Positions 48,368 to 60,525 of a DNA stretch of 64,000 bases are shown here, piece after piece. Made by a program: the position numbers and the translations under genes. The stretch spans positions 124,001 to 188,000 of the forward strand of contig BQMJ01000020.1 of the NCBI GenBank assembly GCA_025991245.1, in the 5' to 3' direction. This stretch comes from Galdieria partita (Eukaryota > Rhodophyta > Bangiophyceae > Galdieriales > Galdieriaceae). The notes under the pieces were generated by a model. It ran no database searches and was not told where the DNA came from. It worked only from the letters and a program-made list of their open reading frames with translations. Each line of letters opens with the position of its first letter. The first letter of the stretch is position 1.

Positions 48368-51300
48368 TTATTCCATAGCTCCTGCAATGAGTTTGTTTTG
48401 TTCTGCCTCATGAACTTTAGGCAAACCTGTTGCAGGTGCTGCTGAAGGCGGTCTACCAATATATTTCACAGACCTTCCAGACTTTTCCAATTCACGAATG
48501 GTCGTTTCCATTCGAGGTTTCACATAGAACCAAGCGCCCTTTATATCATTTGTCAATCAAACACACACAATCATCATATAATAAAGTCACTTGCCATGTT
48601 CTTGCTCTCTTCTTGACACCAAACCACTTGAGCATTGGGATATTTTCCTATTTCTGTGGAGACCTAATAATACAACATGAATACATCCAGAATTAAAAGT
48701 TGCAACTTACTCGATCAAACGGAAATGGTGCCAACTGCTCTATTCGACAAATAGCAATGTCCTTGATTTCTCGCTTCTCTCGAGCATCCAATAAATCATA
48801 GTAAACTTTACCGCTACAAAATATCACCTTTCGAATGTCTTTGTCTGAAACCAAATTGTTGCTTTTCTCCGATATAACTCGCTGAAACAACCTATCGGGA
48901 AGAAATTCTTCTAAATCACTCTTACAGAGAGGGTGTCGCAACAACGACTTTGGAGTCATCAAAACCAATGGCTTACGAAACTAGAATGAAAATCATTTCC
49001 ATTGTTACATACAAATATGAAAAGGACAAAAATTACCTGTCTATGAATTTGACGACGAAGAATGTGAAATAAGTTTGCAGGAGTCGAACAGTTGGCAACT
49101 TGCATGTTGCAAAGTTGAATCTGACGAGTTCGATCCGTATGCATCTCAGGAATCACATCAGGATCATCGTCACATAACTGCAAGAATCTTTCCAGGCGGG
49201 CTGACGAATGTTCTGGACCTTGACCTTCCATTCCATGTGGTAAGAATAGGGTAAGTCCAGATTGACGTCTCCATTTCCTTTCTCCAGCTGCTAAAAATGT
49301 ATCGATAATGACTTGAGCTCCATTACTAAAGTCTCCAAATTGAGCTTCCCATATCACAAGAATATTAGGACTTTCCAAAGAATATCCCAGTTCAAATCCC
49401 ATAACACCATATTCCGAAAGACTCGAATTGCAGACTTGAAAACGAGCTTGTGTCATTCCCAAATTATTTAAAGGAATATGAACTGCTTCATTTTCCTACA
49501 AAATAAACAGATTGGTTGTCAAAAGTCTTTAAGAATACCAATCCTACTTGATCAATCCAAACAGAATGACGTTGCGAAAATGTTCCTCTTTCACTATCTT
49601 GACCACTTAGTCTAACACTTGTTCCCTCTGTCAACAAAGTGCCAATGGCCAAAGCTTCCGCAGTAGACCAATCAATTCCCTTTCCACTCTCAATGCATTT
49701 TCTTCGCTCGTTGATGATTCGAGTCAATTGATGATGCAACTATTATATATATACATATATACATATATATATTCAATGGATGTTCTTATTTGAAATGGAT
49801 ATCCAACTTACACGAAATCCTTCTGGAATAGTACAAATAGCAGTTCCAATCTTTTTCAAAGTTTCTTCTTCAACACCAGTAGGCTGTATTTTACTCAGTT
49901 GCTTTTCTGTCTTGAATCCTTCCCACAATGACGACAACCAATCATGTTCTTTTGGAACCCAATGTTTTGAGTTCTCAAAAGCTTTCTGTAGACCGTCGTT
50001 GGTTGCCTTTACCATCTTTTGATATTCCTGCTTGGAAAGAACTTGTTCATTAATCAACCTTTCAGAATAGATAGTCAAAACACTCGGATGTTTTTGAATT
50101 GTTTTGTACATTCGAGGCTGAGTGAATCTGTACACAAATAAAGTCAAATAATAAGTTCTCTTCTGTTCAAATTAAAACTTACGTAGGTTGATCACCTTCA
50201 TTGTGACCATGTCGACGATAGCAGAATATATCCACAATAACATCTTTGCCAAAAGTTTGTCTAAAGTCCATTGCCAATAAACAACATCGAACCACAGCTT
50301 CCGTATCATCTCCATTTACATGAAAGATGGGCATACCAACAGTCTTGGCAACATCAGTTGGATATGGAGACGAACGAGCATGACGAGGATCTGTTGTGAA
50401 GCCAATTTGATTGTTTACGACAATATGTACAGTACCTCCAGTAGTGAAGTCTCTCAGATCACTGAATTCCAAAGTCTCTTGCACAACTCCCTAAATATGC
50501 TTTCAATCAGAATATCATCCAGTACTAGAGAAGAACAAATTACTTGTCCCGCAAAAGATGCATCTCCATGTAATAAAAGAGCCATGGTATGCTTTCTTTC
50601 AATATCTCCTTTAAAATATTGTTTCGACCTCGTCTTGCCAACAACTACGGGATCAACAGCTTCCAAATGGGATGGATTTGCAACCAAAGAAAAGTGCATT
50701 GATTTGCCTAGAAAGTATTTTTAACATTACAAATCGATTCAATCAGAATGTGGTTTGTAACAAGGAATCCTTACCATTTCTCAGCTTTCTCGTATTAGAT
50801 GTACCTAAATGATACTTTACATCTCCACTTCCTTGATAGGTCTCTCCGAAAGGATCATCATGAGGATAAAACTCATGTAGAATCTTCTCAACTGGCGAAC
50901 CAATAATATTGGCCAAAACATTCAATCGTCCACGATGAGACATACCAATGACAACATTTTCAAGTCCCAAATCAGAGCCACGCTCCAAAAGAGCCTGCAA
51001 ACCGGGAATTAAACTTTCAGCTCCTTCTAGTCCAAACCTTTTAGAAGTAGGAAATTTAATTGCAAGAAACTTCTCAAAGAGTTCAGCATCTGCTAAATCC
51101 CTTAAGACTATTCGTTTCTGTTCAACAGAAAATGGTGCAAACTCCTTCTCAATCCTCTGTGCAATCCAATCTTTTTCTACTTTGGACAGAATATGACGGT
51201 ATTCAATACCAACAGTACCACAATACGAACGTCGGAGCATTTGCACAATATCACGCAAACTTCTTATCTGTTCAACAAAAATAATGTGTCATATCAGTTG

Positions 51301-52167
51301 ACAGATACTTGAAAGATATCAAAACTTATACTTACATCATTCCCAGGCAACTCTCCGTTAACAACAAACTTTCTATCCATGTCTGCTTCTGTAAAACCAT
51401 AAGAAGAAGGTTCAAAGTCTCTCTTTGTTCCGGAAGGTATTACTTTCTTGTAAAAGCCCAACTCTTCATCTAACTTGAGAGGATCCAAATCCGCTATTAG
51501 ATGGCCACGATGACGATATGCCTTGATAATTGCCATAATCTTCACAGTATCACTAGCAACTTTTAAAACATTTTCTTGACTAGTTGCATCAAGGCTAGAC
51601 AAACCACCCTTTGCAGTTTCCAGGGCACGAGACATCAAAGGAACTGCTTCTCCAGGTGCCACTCCTCTATCTACATTGGAGAAAAATTGCCCCCAACTAG
51701 CGTCAACCTTGACCATAAACGATTAGTCTATTTAATCACTTTCTGAACCTATAACTAGAAATACCGAAGATGGGTCTGCGAGCCACTTCTCGTACATATC
51801 TTCCAATACCACAGCATTTGTACCAGAAAGAAAAGATTCAGAAGGATCCAACTTGGAACCTTCTACTCTTGGTGTTGCTGTTGTCTCTGAAGCCAAAGCA
51901 GTTGAAAAAGGCTTCGAGAACACAAGAGAGCGATGCCAAGACTTGAAATTCCTTCTCTCACAGGTAGCTGCTGATAGAGCCTGGTTCAAAACTTTAGAAG
52001 CACTTGAAAAGCTTTAATTGACACGCAAGACAAACCAAGTGTCAACCTTACTCTTGGGGTTTTATTCCATACAAGCGAAACGTTGTGGCTCTAGCATCTC
52101 CATTAGTACCCTTTGTAAAAAGTGGTATTTCCAGAGAAGCAGTTGCACAAAAACGTTTGACAAACAT
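48368..52167 (-). CDS. OGDH: 2-oxoglutarate dehydrogenase E1 component
   Basis: Thiamine-diphosphate decarboxylase of the mitochondrial TCA cycle complex. Many exons. Landmarks: [88 protein letters not shown] (ThDP Mg site), [88 protein letters not shown] and GAWFYVKPR near the end. The first large exon has no ATG after its upstream stop; a 38-nt GT-AG intron (52012-52049) joins it to an exon starting at ATG 52167 ([20 protein letters not shown]), a plausible mitochondrial presequence. Its stop is 22 bp from that of the convergent lipase. Confidence 0.93.
49741..49775. repeat. AT-rich dinucleotide/tetranucleotide microsatellite in an OGDH intron
   Basis: A run of alternating TA with CA interruptions (pattern TATATA-TACATATATACATATATATA) within an intron of the OGDH gene. 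Simple repeat, probably length-variable. Confidence 0.8.
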
Positions 52168-52324
52168 AACTATTTCTTTTCCTTCTTCAAAACAAACCGA
52201 ACCAGTTTTCTAATAATGTCGTTGGTAGAAAACACATTGGCTCATCAAGCAAAAATTGCTCCAATGGGGTTTCACGTTCGTCGAGTCATTTCTCACGTGG
52301 ACAACTTTACACACTTTTGGATAT

Positions 52325-53145
52325 TCAAAAGCGCTCGTTGAGTCTGGCAGCAATGGTCCGAAGCTTATTATGTATTTTTCCAGGTGGAGAACCTAAACAT
52401 GGCTCTAATGTTAGAAAAGGTACATTGTGACTCTTGAAATTGAAAATACCAAGAATAAGACTGACGACGGCATTCTTTGCAAACTGAATATTCTGATATG
52501 AACCCAAAATATGCACTCTTGTATCGGTCAATACTATTCGGGTTTTTGTTGCATTTTCTATAGTAAACTTCATTCTTCCATCTTTTCCAGCAACTCTACC
52601 AATGGCTCGTGAATGGTGGTCTCCGTGCAGAGGTTTCACATCACGAACTTCAAAAGTATCCACAAATAAGTCGTCCAAACGAATCAATGCCAAGGCATCG
52701 GAAACTTGAAAACCTACAAGAAACGCACGGACAAACTCTTCTCCTTTTTGGAGAGCTCCAAAGTCATCGGTTTCAGGGCCGTTCTATCTCAAACAAATCA
52801 ATAACAACTTCTAAACAAGTTTCCGAGTAACTGTTACCTTTAGTTCCACCATTCTTGACTTCAAGTTCATTCTGACTTGTAATTTGAGATGCTTCACTAA
52901 AGGCTCATATATTTTAAGCCACGACTGCTTCAGTGGAGTATATCGATTGGCAGGAACTGGAATTTTCCGTATTTCAGGTTGTTCAGTCTATGCAAATAAC
53001 ATAAACAAAAGAGTCAAACAAATCATAAAGACATCATCCTCACAGCTATTCTATTCCGTTCCTTTATAGGGGGAAACTTGGGTTTATAAACCTTGTTGGT
53101 TGCTTTCTCAGTAATCATTGGAGACTTGACGTCGTTCTCTTCCAT
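52325..53145 (-). CDS. PNO1: PNO1 (Dim2), KH-domain 40S assembly factor
   Basis: RNA-binding partner of the NOB1 nuclease in late 40S maturation. Exons from ATG 53145: [53 protein letters not shown], then [80 protein letters not shown] and, after a last intron, [20 protein letters not shown] to the end. The two KH-like domains and the terminal block match PNO1 throughout. The [12 protein letters not shown] loop is the KH GxxG-type loop. The start is 91 bp from that of the divergent dynamin gene. Confidence 0.93.
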
Positions 53146-53236
53146 TTCACACAACCGCAGTTGAGAATTTTGGCAAGTGAGGAAAATTGGGTGTTGACAG
53201 CCAAACTTGCTCTACTGGACCTTTAACAAGTATTTG

Positions 53237-56138
53237 ATGGAGAAGCTCATTCCTGCAGTTAATAAGCTACAAGATGTATTTGGACAGCTGGGACTTGACT
53301 CACCTGTTGACTTGCCCCAAATAATGGTGGTTGGAAGCCAGAGCTCTGGAAAGTCTTCTGTGCTGGAAGCTTTTGTAGGAAGAGACTTTTTGCCTAGGGG
53401 TTCTGGTATTGTGACAAGGAGGCCAACTATTGTTCAAATGATACAAACAAAACCTGACAAGCTAAAGGGGGAACAGGAAGAAGTGGATAAAACGGTCGAG
53501 AAAAAGGGAAAACAGCAAGAAGACGACACTGAAAAGGACACCGTAAGTTTTGCTTTGTTCTAAGAATTCGTTTATTGTACTCACATTGTGCTTAGAAATA
53601 TGGTGACGAATGGGTAGAGTTTTTACATATTCCTAACAAGCGTTTTTTCGATTTTGAACAAGTCCGACAAGAAATAGAAGCAGAAACTGACCGGACAACA
53701 GGAAAGAACAAAGGAATTTCCCCAAAACCAATCAACTTGAAAGTTTATTCCCCCAATGTCGTTGACCTTACAGTGGTGGACCTTCCCGGTTTAACAAAGG
53801 TTTTTTATTTTTGGTTCTTGTGACTTACCATACTAAAAAGTAGTATGATAGGTTCCCGTGGGAGATCAACCTGATGATATTGAAAAGCTTATTCGTGCTA
53901 TGATTATGTCATATATTGAAAGGCCCAATGCTATTATCCTAGCAGTTCACCCTGCGAATGCTGACTTGGCCACTTCAGATGCGTTACAAATGGCAAAGGT
54001 TTGAGTTGTTATCAAGGCCTAATGTTTTTCTTGTGCTTAATAATACTACTTTTTAGAGTGTGGATCCTGAGGGCGACCGTACTATTGGTGTTATTACAAA
54101 ACTTGACTTGATGGACAAAGGAACCGATGCGTTAGAGTGGTTGCAAGGAAAAGTTTACAAATTGAAGAGAGGATATGTCGGTGTTGTGAACCGATCACAA
54201 GCAGATATCAATTCGCACAAATCAATCCAGGAGGTAAGCTGAAAGTAGTTGTCTTTTTATTCGGTTTGAATTCTAAACGTTTTTTTTGAATATAGGCGAG
54301 AGAGGCAGAGAAGCGGTTCTTTAAAGAACATCCAGTTTATAAGAGTTTTGCAGACCAAATGGGTTCTGAATATTTAGCAAACAAACTTTCAGGAATGTTG
54401 ATGGAACATATACGCAAGTGTCTTCCGGATTTGCGTACCAAAATCAACTCACAGTTAAAAGAGAAACAGAAAGAGTTGTTCAAATTAGGTATTGAATAAG
54501 GTTTCATAGTGACTTTATTTTGAATATTCTTCAACTTTTTAGGTTCTGCCCTTGGGGATAATGAAGATATTGGGGCGGCACTACTTAGCATCATCAATCA
54601 TTATGCAATGGAATTTAATCAAGCTTTAGAAGGAAAGGCACATGAAGTGATTTCTGCAACTGAACTCTATGGCGGTGCTAGGTTAGTTTTATTCAAAACT
54701 TTTTACCAGAAAACTCACTGCTTTTGAAAGAATCAATTATATATTTCATGATATTTACGCTAAAGAACTGGACAAAATGGATCCCTTTGAAGACTTGACT
54801 TTGGATGACATGAGAACAGCTATCCGCAATGCAACGGTTGGTATTTGTTTGGAGATACTGAAGAGACATTTTGCTTACTTTCCTTGAAGGGTCACCGTTC
54901 GTCATTGTTCATTCCAGAATACGGCTTTGATTTGCTTATCAAGAAACAAATAGAAAAGTTCAATTTACCTGCTCAGACTTGTGTAGACTTGGTATATAAT
55001 GAATTGCAAAGACTAGCAGTTGCTTTAGATCATGACGACTTGGCAAGATTCGAACGCTTGGAATCACGTTTGGGTGAAGTAACAGGAGAATTGCTGAGAC
55101 GTCTTAAAGAGCCAACTTCTCAAGTGGTTTGTGTTGTTATTAGAATTGCTTGAGTGACGAACTGACCAGAGCTCGCAATAGGTTGCTGATTTAGTGGATA
55201 TGGAGATTTCGTATATCAATACTCGTCATCCAGATTTTATTGGAGGCAATCGAGCCATGACTAAACTTTTTCGTTCCATGCAAGCAGCAGAAGAGCGACA
55301 ACGTGCCGCAGCAGCTGCAGCTCAAGGTCAACCTCAAAACATGCCACAAGGAGGTGGATATCCTCCCAATTCTGCACAACAGTCTCCTCCACAAGGATCT
55401 CCCACTGGACCTGGAGGAAGAGGTCTTCCACCACCCAATCAACAACAGCAACAGCAGCAACCATCGACAACCGGTCGTACTTCCTTTCAGGGACCGCGTC
55501 CGCAACAAAATGCTGTTGGTGGTGGTCCTCAACCAGCACAACCTCCTCAACAACAATCACAGTCAGCTAATCAACCTTACAACTATTATAATGGACAACC
55601 CAATAGCAATGCAACCGAAGAAAATGCTATGGATGAACAAGACAGGAAGCTTGAAGATGGAGCTGATGATATTAGCTTGTATAATGTTCCAGAGCATATA
55701 AAGGTAAGAAGGATGTTGTGTTTTTGAGTATTATTGATTGAACTGTACAATAGGCTGGAAATGGTCGTCCATTGAATGAAAGAGAACACATGGAAATTGA
55801 AATGATACGGACGTTGTTACAAAGTTATTTTGACGTGGTCCGAAAGAATTTACAAGATTATGTGCCCAAAGCTATTATGAAATTCTTGGTTCTCAAGGTG
55901 AGTTTGATGATCATGATTGCATCAGGTTAATTGCTAATTATTGTATGTCAAGTTTCGAGATGAGTTACATAGCGAATTGGTAACGAGCTTGTACAAGGAA
56001 GATAATCCAGAGGAACTTTTACAAGAGTCTTCGGAAACGACTGAGAAACGTAAAGAATTGAGGAAGATGATTACTATCCTCAAACGAGCTAGTCAAGTTA
56101 TCAATGAAGTGAGAGAAGCAGAGAATGCCGAATCATGA
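53237..56138 (+). CDS. Dynamin-related GTPase (Dnm1/DRP type) with Q/P-rich insert
   Basis: Large GTPase of organelle fission. About ten exons from ATG 53237 ([20 protein letters not shown]). G1 [21 protein letters not shown]2 region [14 protein letters not shown]3 [11 protein letters not shown]4 [14 protein letters not shown] and NRSQADIN follow the family order; then the middle domain ([40 protein letters not shown]). Instead of a PH domain there is a Gln, Pro and Gly-rich insert (about 55290-55590). The GED ends the protein ([38 protein letters not shown]). Lack of PH and close likeness to Dnm1 suggest mitochondrial division, as for the Cyanidioschyzon homologue; a plastid role is possible. 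Confidence 0.92.
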
Positions 56139-56202
56139 ACACATGATTAATTTCTGTAAAGTTTTGTGGTTTTATATAAACAAGAAAAATTCAATTTGCT
56201 GG

Positions 56203-57385
56203 TCAATGTTTCTTTTCCTTTTTGCTCAGAACTTCTTCTGGATTAACTTCACCATGTCTCAATACTGATAACGGTGCTGGTTCGTCTGCACGTTTTGTAT
56301 GTAAAAGGTTGGCTTTCAAGTGATTGACATCTCGATGATTTGCTTCATCTGCCCTTACTGCCAACACTACATCTCTTAAACGTGCATTACTGTCCAACTG
56401 CCAATAATCGATAGCAATCTGTGGAGCCTATTATTCCATATGTCAGTTTTTCCATGGCAAATGCATTGACAGATTACGAACTGGAATATTGGCATGCAAT
56501 CCACTATCAATTCCCTTCAGATATTCGGTATAGGATATGATTGCTTCTTCTTCCAAATAACCAACAATACGATGAGCAGTTTTCGGAGACCTAATTCATT
56601 CGATAACTCAGAACGGAAATCTCATAAAGCAAGAAAGATGACTTACAGTATGTAAATCATGGTATAAAAGGCAAAGAAGCCTCCTTGTGTAATAAGCACC
56701 AACAAACGCTCCAAATAATTTGGCTTTGCAATGGACATAAATGTCACTAGATGCATTCTTTCGTTCTCCGCTTCATCTAAAAGTACTCGAATCCAACCAC
56801 CTGAAGGTGCGAATCTTCTAAGGCATCGAAAGTGTGTCAGCATACCTCCTACCATTCCAGGAACAGCTGCTACAGTTTCTAATACTACAGCTCGATGTCC
56901 ATATCTCTTTTGGAAAAAAGCATCGGCAAAAAATCTCAAAAATTTCACTATCCCTAAAGCAACTCTATCTCTAAAGTCCAAAGGAGTATGATGCCTCTGA
57001 AGATCTATGCTGAGATTGGGTTTGTAGGTATGTTCTGGAAGAAAACTTCTCCACTAGTAATAGCCAAGTTTCAAGATATGTGGAAACTAAGTCGAGTTCT
57101 TACCTTCCAAGGATACTTTGGGTCCCTTTTGTCCAATTTTTCTGCAACAGGCTGATATGGTGTTATGGGCTCCTCAACTTTGGACTGTTGTTGTGACTTC
57201 TGTTCCGCATATGAACGAGTCCAAAGTGGATAGGAAGCCCTCCATACATCTTTGATGTCCTTCTGGATATTTGACCATTGCAACGGAGTATATTGTCTAT
57301 AGTACTTTACTGCAGAATAATTTGCAGTTCGTGATAAATAATTTCTTCCAAACGGTGCAATACGTTTCACTAGTTGACGAAACAT
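56203..57385 (-). CDS. AOX: Mitochondrial alternative oxidase
   Basis: Inner-membrane diiron ubiquinol oxidase that bypasses complexes III and IV. ATG 57385 begins a basic presequence ([20 protein letters not shown]). The diiron motifs are intact: [11 protein letters not shown] (Glu), [13 protein letters not shown] (Glu and His), [16 protein letters not shown] (Glu) and [12 protein letters not shown] (Glu and His). The two membrane-associated helices lie around [13 protein letters not shown] and [20 protein letters not shown]. Three or more small introns. The terminal KKEKKH tail is Lys-rich. An earlier ATG at 57427 would extend the N-terminus by 14 residues. Confidence 0.95.
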
Positions 57386-58251
57386 GCTGTGATTCAAAGT
57401 GGATACTAAACCACAGAAATTTTTCAAAGAATTATTTGAAGAGATTTTGTGTAAGTTGTTGCATCAAATGCTTACTGCACATTGGCACTGGATGAGTAAG
57501 CTATAGTAAAGCAAGTGTTGAAAGGGGTTAAGAATCTGTTATTCTCATTTTACTTTTGAACAAGGGTTACTCTCTTTTCTGTCCATTTTTTTGTAGAGTA
57601 TATATCCTTACACTTAAGCAGCTCCTAATCAAAGCAACTATAACAATATGGCTCTGTCAGAAACAAAACTAAGTGGAAGCTTTTGCTTTTTTGTTGTTGG
57701 TTTAGGCTGTGGTAGCAACTCATGGCCCTGAATTTTCTGAGAAATACGTGATAATTTGGGAAAGCAATTAGGTGCAAGCTATTGTCGAATGACAAATTTT
57801 GTAAGCAAGAAGACTAGATTACTTTTGTTATTTGCTAGAGGATAATTTCATTTGATTGTATTCAACCCTTGCGAAGGATTTGAGCTGCTCTGTTATTCAA
57901 ATTCTGTTCTGTTCGATGGAGCTCACCTGGCAGACGCCTTTACAAGAGAATGTATGGAAGGGTGTTGGATACATTTAGCAAAACCGAGAGACTAGATTCA
58001 TGTGTCTTGTCTACCGTTTGATTGTGTAGTGCTCAAATAACTTTTGAAAGACTGCGGTATGTGTGTGTGGCTGTAAAGAGAAATGGAAGTGAATATTACC
58101 TCCTCCCAAAGGAATGCGACCAAGTTGTTTCAGAATACACCGAATGTTACAATACAAACTTGGAAATGTAAAAATTGCAAAGTTAAAAACAAAGTTGTTT
58201 GGTATCATTGAAACTTGGCTCCAAATACGGACAAGTCTTCTCACAAAACAT
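57386..58251. other. Gene-poor stretch, no gene called
   Basis: About 870 bp between AOX and GcvH. From ATG 57648 on the plus strand there are short open pieces flanked by GT/AG (for example around 57703-57770 and 57880-57985), but they do not join into a protein I recognise and the introns would be unusually short. Checked by eye for U1, U2, U4, U5, U6 and SRP signatures without a convincing match. A small (GT)n run near 58055 lies upstream on the plus strand. Confidence 0.35.
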
Positions 58252-58875
58252 TTAATGACTTGATTTCTCTTGAGTTGTTTTCAGGTATGCTGCTTCATCC
58301 ATCAACTGATCCAGTTCTTTAGGATTTTGAATCTGTGTTGAAAAGGTTGAACAATGTATTAGAAATGACCCAACAACATATCTATTACGTACCTTGAGTT
58401 TTATTAACCAGCCTTCACCTAAGCTATCTTTGTTAATCAAAGAAGGATCCTCTTGTAACTTGCTATTGATATCCAAGACCTGTCCAGATACGGGAGAGTA
58501 TACATCACTCGCTGCCTAATTCGTGAAAGGATATCAAGTAGATAGAACTCTTCCTCTAGTTCCTTACCTTGACAGACTCTACAGCACCAAAAGTTGACTT
58601 GGCTTCCAAATCAAGACCTTTTTCAGGTAAATCAACATAGACTACCTCACCCAACTCTTCTGCTGCGTGCTTTGAAATACCAACAGTCCCAACATCGTCT
58701 TCCACTTTGATCCACTCGTGAGTTGCTGCGTATTTGCGAACATCTGTGCCTTTACAAACTTGAAAAAGATAATCTTGCACAAAGTAAAAAACTTACTAAA
58801 GTTTCTACACGGATTAAGTAGACGAGAAGAGTGTCTTAGTGTCCAGCCTTTGGAACACAACGTATATCGTAGCAT
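58252..58875 (-). CDS. GCSH: Glycine cleavage system H protein, mitochondrial
   Basis: Lipoyl carrier of the glycine decarboxylase complex, which transfers the aminomethyl group between P and T proteins. ATG 58875 gives [20 protein letters not shown], a presequence. After a small intron come [20 protein letters not shown] and [20 protein letters not shown]; the lipoylated Lys sits in [20 protein letters not shown], restored by an intron after ESVK. Then [29 protein letters not shown] and [13 protein letters not shown] close the domain. Length is about 150 residues, normal. Confidence 0.93.
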
Positions 58876-59059
58876 ACTCTAGAAAAAAATTCGGTCAACA
58901 TGGCATCGATGAATACACAATAAGCCAATCTCTTTGGATAACCAATCGTAAATAAGAAATACAACAAGTCTACTTACCAAACTACTTCCCCAAAACAAAG
59001 ACATGAACTGAATTTTCTCCACAAAATAAATTCTCTTTGTATATTATCATACGATTAGG

Positions 59060-60524
59060 ATGGACTCGAAAGAGTTGGATGAGTTGGTATCTACAGCAGT
59101 ATCTTATTTATCAGTCCACGGCTCAGTTATGAACGACACCAAAGAAAATGACTCTAAACTGGTCCATGCGCCTTTTGCGTTATATCCTTCGGCTGTTCCC
59201 AAAGATTGCTTTGAACTAGCCTGGAAGTTGGCTCCTCTGTTCAATTTATTGGCTTTTCGGATGTCCAACTGTCCTGAATATTTACTGAAGTGAGAAGAGT
59301 TCGGTATTTTATGTAGATCACTCATTGATTGTGTCAAGACATTTAGAATCTCTAACAACTATTGACGAATTCAGTGGCAAACTCATACAGCTTTACAAGG
59401 AAACGATTCAGGAACGTGGAAGACAAAGGCAACCCTATCAGTTGGGTATCTTGCGTTCTGACTACTTCATTGATGTTGTACAAGGAAAGTCAACTCTGAA
59501 ACAAATAGAGTTGAATACCATCGCTTCCTCATTTGCGGCACTAGGACAAAGGGTAGCAGAGTGGCATCAAGTAGCTCGTTCATTATTCGACAAGGCGCAA
59601 ACAATTAATGGAGATCTACCTCCTATTAAAAACGTCGAAAGTTTTGTTCAAGCTATGAAGGAAGCGCATTCTTTGTATAATGATTCTGAAAGTAGGATTT
59701 TATTTGTAGTGCAACCTAATGAGCGGAACAAGTATGATCAAGAAATGATACGATGGGAACTTTGGAAGCAGTTCGGTATCCAAAGTTTGAGAAGAACTTT
59801 GAAGGAAATAGAAGAACAAGTTGATCGCTCGAGGCTTCCTGAGAAACTCATACTGGTTTCTTGCAACAACGAGAGAATTCCTATTTCAGTTGTATATTTC
59901 CGAGCAGGATACTCACCAGATGATTATCCATCGGAGCGAGAATGGAATGCCAGAAAAATCATTGAATGGAGTGATTCTATAAAATGTCCTTCCTTAGGTT
60001 TGCATTTGGTTGGAATGAAGAAGATACAACAAGTAATAAGTGAACCTGGAGAACTGGAACTATTTTTTCAAGACAGGCCTGAAGAAGCAGCGCTTATTCG
60101 GTCTTGCTTTGCGGAACAATATAGTTTGGAACCTTCTGTTCAACATTTTGGAATAGAATTGGCACAAGCGCATCCCTATGACTATGTGTTAAAGCCCCAA
60201 AGAGAAGGAGGTGGTAACAATTTATATGGAAATAGAATGCTCCAACTCATTCATCGAGCTTCCAAAGAAGAACTGAGTGCCTATATTTTGATGAAATTGT
60301 TAAGACCGAAAGAATATCCCAACTACTTAGTTCGAAATGGAGTTGCCTTATTTGGAAATTGTATTAGTGAATTGGGTATATTTGGAGTTTTTCTTTCTTC
60401 GGGCGATGAATTGCTTTTCAATCAACCGATGGGACATTTGTTGAGAACCAAATGGACTCAACAAGAAGATGGTGGTGTTGCTGCTGGAAATGCCTTTTTA
60501 GATAGTCCACTTTTAACTAGATAA
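59060..60524 (+). CDS. GSS: Glutathione synthetase
   Basis: ATP-grasp ligase joining gamma-Glu-Cys to glycine. Two exons from ATG 59060; a 51-nt intron (GTGAGA...TCAAG) gives NCPEYLLK|HLESLTTIDEFSG. Substrate and ATP sites are visible: QLGILRSDYFIDV, LKQIELNTIASSFAALG, YFRAGYSPDDYPSEREWNAR, SIKCPSLGLHLVGMKKIQQ, and the Gly-rich ATP loop YVLKPQREGGGNNLYGN; the C-terminal FNQPMGHLLRTKWTQQEDGG with VAAGNAFLDSPLL is the typical substrate-lid end. About 470 residues, normal for the eukaryotic form. No clear organelle presequence. Its stop is one base before the ATG of the TraB gene. Confidence 0.94.
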
Positions 60525-60525
60525 T

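Noticed and set aside
55191-55560. Minus-strand Arg/Leu/Ser-rich open frames over the dynamin insert
   Set aside because: They mirror the CAA/CAG-rich Gln/Pro insert of dynamin and have no independent support.
57900-57985. U5-like loop (CGCCTTTACAAGAG) or U1-like 5' end (CACCTGGCAG) as an snRNA
   Set aside because: The flanking stem of U5 loop I is absent and the U1 5' end needed to pair with GTAAGT is not exact; no Sm site was found in place.
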